DNA of 64,000 nucleotides from Ignavibacteriales bacterium (GCA_016707585.1 JADJHL010000003.1:124001-188000); one strand, 5' to 3'; positions 18,376 to 28,459 are shown, counted from the stretch's first letter. Made by a program: numbers and translations. Notes: generated by a model from the letters alone, not told the origin.

Positions 18376-20657
18376 TTTAATATAATTTCCATTGATAAAT
18401 GTTTTTGTTCTGTTAAACGTAATTCCAATAACGATTGAAGAAATGCTAAAGTAGATTCTGCACCCTGATTCTCATTTAATCTATCCGAATGTAAACCGTC
18501 TCTGCAACCTCCTGTAATTGGATCGTATATTGGAAGATTTAAATCGTTACGTCCAAGAAACCATTCAAATGCAATTCAGCTTCTTTGTTCCAGAATTTGT
18601 TATCTGTAATTCTATAAGCTTCAAGACAAGCAGAAACCATTGCCTGTGCTTCAACTGGTTGTTGATCAAAACGAGATCTTTCACCACCAAATTGATAGAA
18701 TCCATTTGATCCTATTGGCACAAAAATGACCTTCACTCGCTCGTTGTAATTCGGCGCCATTTAAGGATTCAAGTCCGGCTTCAGTCATTTTCAGAGTTTG
18801 GAATTGATTTACCTGATGCCAATAAAGATGAGGCAATGCAGCATTACAATATGTAAGATTACTTTCAAACCAATGCGCATTCTTCAGTGTGATTGTTTTG
18901 ATATAAAGTTAAAGTCTTCCTGCTAATTCATCGCGTACTTGTCCCGCTCTTCGATCACCTTCAAATTTTTGCGAGTACTCATCTATACCTATTAGGGCAA
19001 ATGCCCACGCCCGCGGACTTGTGGTTAAAGAATTGACGGTAAAGTTTGTTCAAACAGCCAGGCTGCCATACCATTCTCTGCAGGAATACTGCATCGATTC
19101 AAAACTGTACCTAAAGCCCACAACAAACGTCCATGTCTATCATCATAACCTTTTTCTTCAAGCCATTTGTGCTGATAATCCATAAAATTTCTTAGTTGTC
19201 TGGTATGATGATTAAATGCAAATCCTAGAAAAGCAAGATAACGTGATGATAATTTTAAACCTTCGCTATTTCCAAGTTCGTCAAGCAGAGCACTTACCAA
19301 TAAAGCGCGAGCATTATCATCAGTTGTATAAACCATAGGCATAATTTGGAACAGTAAAAAGAGCATGTTGAAACATTCCAGTTTCATCAGTCATATTTAG
19401 CAAGTGATTTAATTTTAATGGCGGAAGTTCACCGGATATTTATCAAGTGCTTTTGCAACAAATCCTGGTGGAATATAATGACGACGTTCTGTTCGTGCGA
19501 GTTCAAAACTTTCCATATATCTTTGCGAAACTTCAGACCAAATCATTGCACCATACATATATGCTCGTTTACGCATAGCGTGTCGTTTCTGATTCGTTAT
19601 CAAGTAAATTAATTATCTGTTCAGCCAAAGCTTATGATCACGAAATGGAAATAAAACACCGCGCCCATCTGAAAGCATTTCCTGAGCGTACCAGTAGGGA
19701 GTGGATATAACAGCTTGCCTGCTCCTAATGTATACGCAAGTGTTCGGAGGTTATTTGTGCTTCATTAAAATATGGTGTAATATAAATATCAGCCGCACTA
19801 ATAAACTCAACAAGTTCTTCAAGGCTAACGAATCGGTTGTAAAAGATAACATTACCTTCCACACCTTTCTGCTGTGCAAGCCATTGCAAAGACAGGCGGT
19901 ATGTTTCACCTTCATTCTGAATAACGTGTGGATGTGTTGCACCAACAACGATGTACACAATATCTGGATACTTTGCAACAACATCAGGCAGTGCAGATAT
20001 AACTGTTTCAATTCCTTTGTTAGATGAGAGCAGGCCAAAACTTAGTAAAACAATTTTGCCTTCTACTCCAAATAAATCTTTATTAAAACTTGGATCAACA
20101 AATGGTACGTCAGAATTCCATAAGGGAATCATATCCACTTTTCCATAGCCACATTATAAACATCCCGTAAATATTCTGAACCACGCTCACTCATAACAAT
20201 TAATCGATCTGATAACGCTGCTACTTCTTCCAAAACTCTCCGCTGATCGATATCTGGATTCTTTAGAATTGTGTGTAACGTTGTAACAATTGGCATTCGA
20301 AGTCTGCGCAATAAAGTGAGTATGTGACTGCCAGCTTTTCCGCCGAATATTCCGTACTCAAACTGCAAACAAACAAGATCAACATTGTTGATGTTTAGAA
20401 AATCTGAAGCTCTTAAATATGAATCAATATCTTTTTCAGTAAGTTCAAATCTAACACGGGGTGGTTACGCATCCCCCGTTGCGAGTATCATTTACAGGCA
20501 TCGCAAAGCAAGTTGTAGCAGGATATTGAACAGCAATAGCTTCGCAAAGATCAGTTGTAAATGTGGCTATCCCACACTGACGTGGTAAAATAATTTCCAA
20601 TAAAGCAATACGCTTTAGTGTTGATTCTGTTTGCTTTGTTTCAAGATAAATACCCAT
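18372..20657 (-). pseudogene. GT4 glycosyltransferase fused to an alpha-barrel domain, frameshifted
   Basis: The start ATG at 20657 (MGIYLETKQTES) is preferred over a TTG at 20672. The first half is a GT-B glycosyltransferase: LPRQCGIATFTTDLCEAI, VCLQFEYGIFGG, IVTTLHT, LLSFGLLSSNKGIETVI, IVVGATHP, ADIYITPYFNEAQITS. The second half is helical with TDDNARALLVSALL, YQHKWLEEKGYDDRHGRLLWALG, SPRAWAFALIGI and ENQGAESTLAFLQSL, like the (alpha/alpha)6 barrels seen in glycosidases. About eight frame breaks interrupt it. The same two-domain design next to GH130 occurs in other Bacteroidetes, where mannoside synthesis is suspected. Product unknown. Confidence 0.75.
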
Positions 20658-20782
20658 TTCTAGTAAATTCAATTATTTTTTCCTTACTGTTTTTCGCGTT
20701 TGTTCTGTTTATCATTTTCTTATAGATTTTATTACTACTCTTATTTGATTCTTTATCGCTCTTTTGTTTTTGAATCCAGTTA

Positions 20783-21192
20783 TCATCGTTCAGGATGATT
20801 TTTGATTACATAATATTTTGAATCACGACTATCGCGTATTGGCTGCTGATCGTGTCGATCTTGTAGTAATAATTTTTTTCTCTATATGTTTTGTGATTGT
20901 GCCATGGTTCACGTTCATTTACAACAACTTTATAGGAGTTATAATAATCATAGTTACTATAACGTGATGGCAAAGATGATCGGTAAATCCATTTATTATT
21001 TTCATAATAGTAAAAACGATGTTTAGGCACATAATAATAAACTTCAATGTCCGGTAAGTAATAATATTCTACATAATCATAACCTGTTGGTCCCCATACA
21101 GGCTGGCTTCCTAAATTTATACTTACATTTATCTGTGCAGAAGAAATGTTAGCCAGGAATAATGCTGCTAGTAATACAAATAAATAGCGCAT
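20783..21192 (-). pseudogene. Secreted tyrosine-rich protein, one frameshift near its end
   Basis: A signal peptide (MRYLFVLLAALFLANISSAQ) is followed by about 110 residues rich in tyrosine, with a repeated VEYYYLPDIEVYYYVPKHRFYYYENNKW pattern found in small Bacteroidetes exported proteins of unknown role. The open frame runs to 20806. A one-base slip in an A-run near 20878 gives a better ending in the next frame (DRHDQQPIRDSRDSKYYVIK) to a TGA at 20783, which looks more like the native C-terminus. It is probably periplasmic or surface exposed. Confidence 0.6.
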
Positions 21193-21252
21193 AATATCCT
21201 TCCTTTTCTAGTCTTTATACAAAATCAGTTAATATGAACAATGTCTTTACAT

Positions 21253-21604
21253 TTAATTATTAACCATTGAAATACTTTTAGTTATTGTTTTTACAGTTTC
21301 ATTAGAGTAGGAATAGTTTGCAATCTCAAGGCGTGTATGCAATGCAAGTTTTCCATTATGTTATGTATATGGCTTTTTACTGTATATGTTGAGATATGAA
21401 TTTTTTGTCCAATCTCTTTGTTGCTCATTCCCATCACTAAGTAATTCGATAACTTCTTTTTCACGTTTTGTCATTAGAACTGCTTCTTTAATTTTGTTTT
21501 ACCTTCCTTTACTGCGTGATCAATAATTTAGATAGAATAGAATAAATTCCATCTCTCAAGAGACGATTATCCTCAATCAGAAGCAATCTTATTTTCTTTT
21601 TCAT
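21253..21604 (-). pseudogene. NarL-type response regulator with receiver domain excised
   Basis: It starts MKKKIRLLLIEDNRLLRDGI, nearly as the intact regulator at 36911-37585, then jumps after about 25 residues to the linker (IIDHAVKEGKTK). Roughly 120 codons of receiver, including the phospho-acceptor, are missing. The LuxR-type HTH follows (MTKREKEVIELLSDG) but is broken by frame slips through NKEIGQKIHISTYTVKSH to KLALHTRLEIANYS. It is a dead copy, a former paralogue of the two other regulators in the island. Confidence 0.7.
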
Positions 21605-22216
21605 ACTGATTATATGTTTAATAAGCTACTGGTTAAGAATTCCGATGTTCTTCTGTTCATTTTTCTTATCTCTCTTTGCATTCTTTTTTTCCTGCATAGT
21701 TTTCTTTGGTTCTTTCTTAGAACCCTTTTTACTATTTTGACCTTCACTCTCAGTATTTTCCTTTTAAGTTTAGATTATTGTTCTTTGATCAATAAACAAG
21801 TTTACTTTTTTATTATCAGGGTGTTGTCATCTTCATTTCTTTTTTACTATCACCTGACATTCCACGAGGTTCAGAAGAAATATTATTATTGCTATTTCTG
21901 TCACGGTTGCCCTGCCTGCATAGTTTTTTAGTGTTTCCAGGATTATCCATTAAAGAAATTAACAAGCTTTGTCATTTCAACTTTATTGCCTTTTGTTTTA
22001 TCAATCATCATAATCATCATCTGGCCGCGTAAGTCAGAATCAGATGCAATCTTAGTCATCCATTCAATAGTTTGATCATCAATTTCTATACACTATTTTA
22101 TAACTATGTTAAAACCTAGATGTGCACAAGCTAAATAGAGTATAGAATCAATTTGTCGCGATATAAAGAATTAAATAGTGTCTTATATAAACCCATTTGG
22201 GGCTAAATGTATTTGT
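21605..22216 (-). pseudogene. Decayed coding region of unknown identity
   Basis: The minus strand holds an open piece at about 21963-22105 reading EIDDQTIEWMTKIASDSDLRG and QMMIMMIDKTKGNKVEMTKL, a methionine-rich helical pattern known from small stress-related secreted proteins. Lysine-rich pieces follow (EGQNSKKGSKKEPKKTMQEK) down to 21620. Stops and frame changes separate them. The plus-strand frame at 21614-21931 is taken as antisense noise. Confidence 0.35.
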
Positions 22217-23745
22217 TTAATTAAAAGTATAAATCTCACCATCATCAAAACTTGCTACTTCAGTCAAATCAAAAATTTTTTGCAATTCTTCAATTGTAAA
22301 AAGAAAGCTACGATTAGCTTCTTAAAACCAAATCAAATAGCCATTATTTGTTCCCATACAAAAAATATTACTATTCTGATCAGCATTAAGTAGTTGAGGT
22401 GAATTATAAAATGTTTTTGCTGGACTGTATTCAATTTTTAAGTTTGTAAGCATACACTGCTTCTGGTTCATTACTATATAAAGTAAAATTATTTTCAAGT
22501 TGTTTATGTTTTATTAGAAATTCAATGGTTTCACTATTACTCCATAACACTATTGTATCCACTTCCGGATTGATTTCTAAATTCTTCAATGATATATAAA
22601 GTGTTGTGCAAGGGAAATCTTAAAAAGTAATGACGCAAATAATAAGAACAATGTTTACTACATATTTATTAAAACGAAGTGAAAGCCAACTAAGTATTTT
22701 ATCCAAAATGAAAAACAAAAGGAAAACTGCGGGAATATAAATCGGAGAAAGCAATCTATCTGAGATACGATCATATGCAGTTGTAGTTGATGAAATAATA
22801 ATGAAACACGAATAGAATAAAGCAAAGAGTAAGCTTGGAACAATTTTATAATTTATTTTAAAGTCATATGGTTTATCAAAATTTAATTTGAATAATATCC
22901 AGGCTGCACTTAAAAATGTAAAAAGAATTAGATAAATAAATATTGAATCGGCAGGTAGATACCAAGAAGTATAGTGTCATAGAAAAATCGAAGATTTTGG
23001 GAAAGAGAATATGATGATTCAGCTCTTTGTCCTATAGTAGTTCCTGAAATAAAATAATTTCTAATTATCCAGATGCCAATTGGCAATACTGTAATTAGGA
23101 TAAAAACCAGGGATTGTAAAATTTTTTTTTTGAAATTACTCTTTTGATGAGTCAGGATTAAAATTATACCTGTTAAAATTATAACGATCCCTGTATAACG
23201 TGTAAGGCATGCTAAAGATGCCCATATCGATAAAAGAAATAGTGAAGTATAATCTTGCTTTGACCGAAATTTATCAAAGTGATAAATGAAAAGTAATATC
23301 AACAAAATGAAAAGTGGTTCTGATAGTGCCATTAGTGAAACCTGAACAAGTGCATAAGAAATCAGAATTGATATTGTACCTAAAATTGATAATGCTACGG
23401 ATTTCAAATACTTTAATAAAAATGATCCAGATAAGTATATTATTAAACCAAAAGAATGGCATTAACATAACTTGTTGAAACCTGAGGGTCTATCAATAAT
23501 ATTTTTTTTATTAGCGCTAAAACTATTGGATAAAGTGGAGGTTGAAGAACTAAAACAGAACCGTTATACATAATGAATGTATTGTGATCAGCAAAATTTC
23601 TTGCAACGGAAATATAAACCACTGAATCGGGCGTTATGCCGGTTCCGTGTTGTACTGTAAGTGATAGAATAGTAATTGTTCCAATTAATCCAATCAATCC
23701 TACAACTATTTGTTTGTACAAGTTTATGTGCTTTATGTTTTGCAT
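22217..23745 (-). pseudogene. GT39-like membrane glycosyltransferase, frameshifted
   Basis: From ATG 23745 (MQNIKHINLYKQIVVGL), whose A overlaps the last base of the marC stop (TAATG). It has an N-terminal helix and the luminal motif TPDSVVYISVARNF, whose aspartate is catalytic in polyprenyl-phosphate-sugar-dependent transferases. LQPPLYPI and about ten membrane helices follow (LVQVSLMALSEPLFILLI, RYTGIVIILTGI). The C-terminal soluble part (VDTIVLWSNSETIEFLI, EVASFDDGEIYTF) ends at 22217. Frame breaks near 23450, 22925, 22620 and 22330 interrupt about 500 residues. It would glycosylate envelope material from the periplasmic side. Confidence 0.7.
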
Positions 23746-24415
23746 TACAATTTTTGCCACAAACCGGAATCAGATATTAAATCCCGCACACCAAGAATTG
23801 CAAATTGCACGCCTATGCATATAAGAAGAAAACCCATTATTCTGGAAAGGCTATCAACACCATTTACACCAAGAATTTTACTTACAAAACCAGCACTGCG
23901 CAACACTAACCAGGCAATAACTGCTGTAATAATTATTGCAAGAATTACACCTGTAAAAGCAAAAAGTTGATCGTAGCCATGGCGTCCATCAAGCGATGAT
24001 GACAAAGTAATTACTGTGGCTATAGCACCCGGTCCTGCTAAACTTGGCATAGCAAGCGGGCTAAATGAAATATCATTTTTTTTTAGCGCTTCGTTTTTAA
24101 TCTCTTGTGTATGAATTTCTTTTTGGGGAAACAACATTCGAAACCCAAGAACTCCTATTACCATTCCACCAGCTATTCTAATTCCGGGAATAGATATCCC
24201 AAAAAGATCATAATAAAATGACCAGCTAATAAGAATACAATTAAAATTACTGTCATGTAAATACAAGCAAAAACAATCTGACGGTTGAGTTCTTTTTTAG
24301 TTAGATGTTCGCTGATACTTAGAAGTAAAATTGCTGTACTAAGCGGATTGATAATTGGAAGCAATGTTATCAAAGTAACCAGAACAGAAGAAAAAAAACC
24401 TGTTATATCATTCAT
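23745..24415 (-). pseudogene. MarC-family integral membrane protein, one frameshift
   Basis: The first frame from 24415 (MNDITGFFSSVLVTLITLLPIINPLS) has the MarC opening with the conserved NP. The second frame holds GIRIAGGMVIGVLGFRML, AMPSLAGPGAIATVI and GFLLICIGVQFAILGV. A single slip around 24180-24190 separates them. Six membrane helices are expected in about 220 residues. MarC proteins have no established substrate. The stop overlaps the start of the glycosyltransferase gene, so the two are co-transcribed. Confidence 0.8.
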
Positions 24416-24445
24416 AAAATATTATTCATTTGTTTAGCACATAAA

Positions 24446-25057
24446 TCACAATAAACTTCCAATAACTAAAACACCGGATATTATTACTAATATTCCGGCA
24501 ATTCTGTTTACCCATCTCAATCCAACCAGATCTAACTTATTTTTAAAAAATATTGTACCAGAGCTGAGTATAAGAAACCACAAACACGATCCAATAAAAA
24601 CTCCTGCAACAAGAATTGATGCAGATAAATAACTTAGCCCGTTACTTATACCAAGTGCAGCAAACACAGCAATAAAAGCAAAAATGGTTAATGGATTTGT
24701 AAGTGTTAAAAAAACAGTAGTCAGATAAGATCTTAAAATTCCACCGGTATTGTTATTATATTTTGAATCGGTGGGAAGAGAGCGAAATATTTTTATGCCA
24801 AGAAATAAGAGCAAAGAACCACCAACTAAACGAATCCAAAATTTTTGATTTATAAGTGTGTCTGAAATAAATGTTAATCCAAATGCAGCAACACTTCCGT
24901 AAAATAAATCAGCAGTAGCTGCTCCAAGCCCTATAATTAATCCTTGTAATCGTCCTTCAGTAAGTGTTTTTCTTATGCATAATATTCCAATTGGTCCAAC
25001 TGGTACCGCCATTGCAAATCCAATAGCAATTCCTTTAAGAAAAAAAATAAAATCCAT
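24446..25057 (-). CDS. LysE-family amino acid exporter
   Basis: About 203 residues from MDFIFFLKGIAIGF (25057); an in-frame ATG at 25072 is also possible. The LysE/RhtB signature is clear: GFAMAVPVGPIGILCIRKTL, then GLGAATADLFYG, and LTNPLTIFAF in the middle, with six hydrophobic helices. The family exports amino acids or related small metabolites by proton antiport. It lies 30 bases upstream of marC on the same strand and is probably co-transcribed with it. It is one of the first intact genes after the frameshift-rich stretch. Confidence 0.85.
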   Translation of the reverse strand: MDFIFFLKGIAIGFAMAVPVGPIGILCIRKTLTEGRLQGLIIGLGAATADLFYGSVAAFGLTFISDTLINQKFWIRLVGGSLLLFLGIKIFRSLPTDSKYNNNTGGILRSYLTTVFLTLTNPLTIFAFIAVFAALGISNGLSYLSASILVAGVFIGSCLWFLILSSGTIFFKNKLDLVGLRWVNRIAGILVIISGVLVIGSLL

Positions 25058-25128
25058 ATTATAAACTTTCAATCGGCCTAAGAGGAAAACAATTAAATAT
25101 TAAACTTACAACTACGGTTAATCCTGTG

Positions 25129-25371
25129 TCATTTATTGGAGAAGGGGATTGAATAAACTAGATCAACATTTAGAGTGATTGTAAATGGATATTCTTCTTT
25201 TTCTTCTAATCTTAATGAGCTTCCAACTCTATTTTTTATCTCTTCAATGTTCAGGTACTGATTTTTATTAGATGGATAAATGATCTGAACGCAGGGATAA
25301 TATTTATAGTCATCAACATCATTTATTGGTTCTAAGACTTCAAGCATAATAAAGTGAATGTTTTTATTCAT
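25129..25371 (-). CDS. Small hypothetical protein
   Basis: 80 residues without signal peptide. Alternating short strands such as FIMLEVLEPINDVDDYKYYPCVQIIYPS and FTITLNVDLVYSIPFSNK suggest a compact beta-rich fold. I do not recognise a family. It lies between csbD and lysE in the island. The upstream gap (25372-25473) shows no island motif, so it may be transcribed from csbD. Confidence 0.55.
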   Translation of the reverse strand: MNKNIHFIMLEVLEPINDVDDYKYYPCVQIIYPSNKNQYLNIEEIKNRVGSSLRLEEKEEYPFTITLNVDLVYSIPFSNK

Positions 25372-25473
25372 TGTTTCTTCATTACCTTTTTAAGATTTAT
25401 GCAGCTTTCATCAACTTGTTATTAGTATTAAAACTTGAATAACTTTAAATTTAACATTACGACTCATTGGACA

Positions 25474-25659
25474 TTATATTTCCGAAATAATTTTTTGTAC
25501 TTCAGCCTTAGTTTGACCAAGTTTTATCTGTAATCTTCCCAAAAGTTCTTCTTCTTTGCCTTTTACTAAAAGCAAATCATTATCTGTAAGCATTGCATAT
25601 TCTTGTTTTAATCTGCCGGCTACTTCATTCCAGGTTCCTTTAATATTTAAAGTATTCAT
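25474..25659 (-). CDS. CsbD-family stress protein
   Basis: 61 residues matching CsbD: the core KGTWNEVAGRLKQEYAMLTDNDL and then GKEEELLGRLQIKLGQTKAEVQKII. CsbD-like proteins are small, soluble, largely helical, and belong to general stress regulons in Bacillus and other bacteria; the molecular role is unsettled. Motif copy 7 lies about 100 bases upstream, which fits that role. Confidence 0.92.
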   Translation of the reverse strand: MNTLNIKGTWNEVAGRLKQEYAMLTDNDLLLVKGKEEELLGRLQIKLGQTKAEVQKIISEI

Positions 25660-25759
25660 ATCGTAACTCCTTATTTTTATAAATAAATGTATTAGAAATC
25701 ATTTTTAGATTTTCCATAATATTATAATCAGTTTTGTAAGCCTGGACAATCATCCAAAG

Positions 25760-25780
25760 GGATGAAAAAAGAACTACATA
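25760..25780 (-). promoter_or_regulatory. Stress-island motif copy 7
   Basis: The minus strand reads TATGTAGTTC, TTTTTTCATCC, then CTTTGGATGATTG. It is about 100 bases upstream of csbD. Confidence 0.75.
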
Positions 25781-25806
25781 TTTTAAAATATTGAAGATGT
25801 GAATAA

Positions 25807-26223
25807 TTAAATCTTCTTATTTTTATCATTACCATCCACACCGGTTTTAAATGAATATTTTAGACTATCTGTTTCAGTTTCTAATTTTTCTTTTCCGGAT
25901 TGTAAAATGTCTTTTGCGTTCTCTTTTGCATTATCAAAAGCTGCTTCAACATCTTTAAGTATTTCTCCAGGTTTTGATTTTATATCCTTCATAATCATTG
26001 AATACTTTCTTTTGCCTTCATTAATAATTTCATTTGCTTTGTTTTTTTTCTCTGTATAATAATTATCAACATCATCGTAATAATCTTCAGACTTATGTTT
26101 TATATCTCCTCTAAGTTCTTTGCCGCTTTTAGGTGTTGTTAAAAGTGCGATTATTGCGCCGATAGTTCCGCCAGCCAAAAATCCGATTAGAAAACCTTTT
26201 GTGTTATTTAAATTATTTGACAT
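25807..26223 (-). CDS. YtxH-domain protein
   Basis: 138 residues from MSNNLNNTKGFLIG (26223), chosen because AAAGGAT precedes it and the extra 23 residues to 26292 look like leader. YtxH features are one glycine-rich membrane helix (GFLIGFLAGGTIGAIIALL) followed by TTPKSGKELRGDIKHKSEDY. A long lysine/glutamate-rich amphipathic helix then runs to the end (repeats such as FDNAKENAKDILQSGKEKLE). It is related to LEA-like stress proteins. It follows Thivi_2564 and the PRC gene on the same strand. Confidence 0.88.
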   Translation of the reverse strand: MSNNLNNTKGFLIGFLAGGTIGAIIALLTTPKSGKELRGDIKHKSEDYYDDVDNYYTEKKNKANEIINEGKRKYSMIMKDIKSKPGEILKDVEAAFDNAKENAKDILQSGKEKLETETDSLKYSFKTGVDGNDKNKKI

Positions 26224-26334
26224 AGTAAAATCCTTTTGTTTATAATTATTTCTAAATCGATCATACTTAATACATTTTTTCAATTTGATCATTCCTTTGT
26301 ATCACTATTTACACTTTAATCTAAGAACTGAAAA

Positions 26335-26523
26335 TCACCCAATATGGATGTTTTCAATATTATCAATTATTCCAAAAACACTTAATAACCAGAGTATAAC
26401 TACTATAACCACAACTGCATTAAGTATTTTTTTAATAGTTGCTTGCATTGGTATGTAGCTGTTAATCATCCAGAGAATCAAACCAACCAGAACCAAAACA
26501 ATAATTAATGTTATTAATGACAT
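26335..26523 (-). CDS. Thivi_2564-family small membrane protein
   Basis: 62 residues with two transmembrane helices flanking the conserved WMINSYIPMQATIKKILNAVVVI, as in the Thivi_2564 family (usual form NxYIPMxxxIKKILNxVVVI). Function is unknown. Family members commonly sit near other small stress membrane proteins, as here between YtxH and a PRC-barrel gene. Confidence 0.85.
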   Translation of the reverse strand: MSLITLIIVLVLVGLILWMINSYIPMQATIKKILNAVVVIVVILWLLSVFGIIDNIENIHIG

Positions 26524-26579
26524 AATATTTAACCTTTATAATTTATTTATAACCGAATTTATTTCGGTTTTTACTTATA

Positions 26580-27356
26580 CTATTTTACAATTTCATCCTT
26601 TATGTGTTTAATTGTATCATCATAATAATTGAAGAGTTCACTTTCATATTCATCTCTTATTGGGATATCAGGATTAAACTCAGGACTATTCTTTATAGAT
26701 TCTTGTGATAGATTTACATAAACTTTTTTTTCATTCCAGTCTATATTCTTTATCCAATTAGGCGATACAAGAACTTTTCTACCAGGTAGCCAATTGTGTG
26801 TATCTACAACCAGAAAAGCAAGATTCCATTTTTCATCATCAATTATAAAATCTTTTACATATCCAATTTCTCCATCAATAGCCTGAATATTATAACCTTT
26901 AACTTTTTGTGTGCTTCGCAGATGCGTATCTTCTTTTAACTTTTTAGGATGATTATTTTTTTTATTGATTGTAGTAGTATCGATTATAGCGGGAAATGGC
27001 ATAACTCCAATATTTCCGTCATTAAGTACATCACCCCAATAAACAGGTAATCCATAATAATTGTACAAATCAATTTCGTGCTGGCGTGATACTGTTTTTT
27101 TAGTTTCAGTATCCGGACTATTGCGGATTTGCTCCATACTCAGGTTTATTTGAAATGATTCAATCATCCAATCGGTTAAACCAAGTGCAGAGTGTGGAAT
27201 TAATACTTTTCTTTCATTCAACCAGCTTCCTGTCTCAACAACTAAGTACCGAATTGTCCAGGTATGATCATCAAAATAGAACTCACTCACTTTTCCAATA
27301 TTACCATCCTTAGCACTAATGGTAGAGCCTTCTAAACTGTTTACACTTCGTTGCAT
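26580..27356 (-). CDS. Double PRC-barrel protein
   Basis: About 258 residues from MQRSVNSLEGSTI (27356), which has AAAGGAGTTATT just before it; the longer frame to 27407 is leader. Two PRC-barrel units occur. The first is at residues about 4-75 (SAKDGNIGKVSEFYFDDHTWTIRYLVVETGSW). The second is at about 140-215 (QAIDGEIGYVKDFIIDDEKWNLAFLVVDTHNW). Each is followed by LSMEQIRNSP or LSQESIKNSP. This double-PRC form is common in stress and photosynthesis-related settings and probably binds a partner or membrane surface. It lies in a co-directional run with the hydrolase upstream. Confidence 0.88.
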   Translation of the reverse strand: MQRSVNSLEGSTISAKDGNIGKVSEFYFDDHTWTIRYLVVETGSWLNERKVLIPHSALGLTDWMIESFQINLSMEQIRNSPDTETKKTVSRQHEIDLYNYYGLPVYWGDVLNDGNIGVMPFPAIIDTTTINKKNNHPKKLKEDTHLRSTQKVKGYNIQAIDGEIGYVKDFIIDDEKWNLAFLVVDTHNWLPGRKVLVSPNWIKNIDWNEKKVYVNLSQESIKNSPEFNPDIPIRDEYESELFNYYDDTIKHIKDEIVK

Positions 27357-27407
27357 AATAACTCCTTTATAATTGTGGTTTGTATTATTCTCTTTTTTAT
27401 GATACAA

Positions 27408-28229
27408 TTAATAGTAAACCGCTGAAACAAATTCTTCAAGTTGATTATTGAATTCTACTGAATTCTCCAGATTGCTTAAATGACCAGCATACTCAAGTAC
27501 ATATAGAATTGATTCTTTAATATTCTCTTGTATCAATTGTGCTGTAGCAACAGGAGTAACTTTATCTTCTTTACCAACAATGACTAATGTCGGTATATTA
27601 AAATCAATTAGCTTACTGCAAGTTTCTTTTCGTTCATAAAATGCACGTAATGTTTCACAAAGTGATTTCTTTGAAGTATTTACTATCATTTTTCTAACAG
27701 CAGCAATTTCTTCTTTCTTTGTTGAAAAAGATTCAGGAGCAAAAAGATTTTTGATACTTTCTTCAGCAAACTTTTCAACTCCATTTTTTTTTATACTTTC
27801 AATTGTCTTTATACGTTTTTCTTTTACCTCAGATGTATCAGCTATACAATTGGTATCGCATAATATCAAAGCATCAAAACGATCCGGATAATTATAAACT
27901 GCGTTCAAAGCGATATATCCACCCATAGATAAACCACAAAGCATTGCTTTATCAATTTTCAATTCATCCATAAAGTTTATAAGATCTTTTGCAAAAAGAT
28001 CAATTGAAAATTTATCAGTTCCAGCATCGGAGTCACCGTGTCCACGAACATCATAAGCAATTACACGGTAATTTTCTTTAAATGCTTTTACCTGTTTATC
28101 CCACATAAACTTATTGAATGGAAAACCGTGAATAAAAATGATAACCGGAACACCATCCTGTCCTTCATCGTTATAACATACTGTAAGATTATTTACAATA
28201 ATCTTAATATCGGTTCCTGCCTCGCGCAT
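27408..28229 (-). CDS. Alpha/beta-hydrolase
   Basis: A 273-residue alpha/beta-hydrolase of the 3-oxoadipate enol-lactonase/bromoperoxidase type. The oxyanion-hole HGFP is at about residues 33-36, the nucleophile serine is in GLSMGG (about 98-103), the acid is in VGKEDKVTP, and the histidine is in AGHLSNLE near the end. No signal peptide, so cytosolic. Substrate is not predictable. The island motif (copy 8) is about 280 bases upstream but separated by a strong terminator, so it probably has another promoter or depends on read-through. Confidence 0.9.
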   Translation of the reverse strand: MREAGTDIKIIVNNLTVCYNDEGQDGVPVIIFIHGFPFNKFMWDKQVKAFKENYRVIAYDVRGHGDSDAGTDKFSIDLFAKDLINFMDELKIDKAMLCGLSMGGYIALNAVYNYPDRFDALILCDTNCIADTSEVKEKRIKTIESIKKNGVEKFAEESIKNLFAPESFSTKKEEIAAVRKMIVNTSKKSLCETLRAFYERKETCSKLIDFNIPTLVIVGKEDKVTPVATAQLIQENIKESILYVLEYAGHLSNLENSVEFNNQLEEFVSAVYY

Positions 28230-28321
28230 AATGTTACTCTTTTAATATTATTGATTTCTTATATTTTCAGAAAATTTGCTAACCCATTTGCATTTTTAGT
28301 TAGCTTCGTACTGTTATAATA

Positions 28322-28459
28322 TTATTTTAAAAACTCCTGGCTGTAAACTCCATTAATATTTACAGCCAGGCATACGGAAACTATGCACAATGAATAGCTA
28401 TTCAAGAATATATTTTTGGTCTTAACAAAACTTATCCTATCCTTTATTATTCCATTCAT
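28322..28459 (-). CDS. Possible 45-residue secreted peptide
   Basis: An open frame from ATG 28459 to TAA 28322 encodes MNGIIKDRISFVKTKN, then a hydrophobic stretch and VYSQEFLK, shaped like a signal peptide with a very short mature end. No clear ribosome site precedes it. Its last third overlaps a strong terminator hairpin. It starts about 50 bases after motif copy 8. It may be a real peptide or the chance content of a small RNA. Confidence 0.35.
   Translation of the reverse strand: MNGIIKDRISFVKTKNIFLNSYSLCIVSVCLAVNINGVYSQEFLK
28330..28370 (-). terminator. Strong terminator of a short transcript
   Basis: The minus-strand stem CCTGGCTGTAAA/TTTACAGCCAGG (12 perfect pairs, 28370-28359 with 28347-28336) has an 11-base loop and is followed by AGTTTTTAAAATA. 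It ends whatever begins at motif copy 8. Confidence 0.85.

Noticed and set aside
19701..20027. 108-codon plus-strand open frame
   Set aside because: Antisense to the glycosyltransferase, with cysteine-rich, compositionally odd translation; an antisense shadow.
21614..21931. 105-codon hydrophobic plus-strand frame
   Set aside because: Phenylalanine- and leucine-rich text expected opposite a lysine-rich minus-strand region; no start context and no family resemblance.
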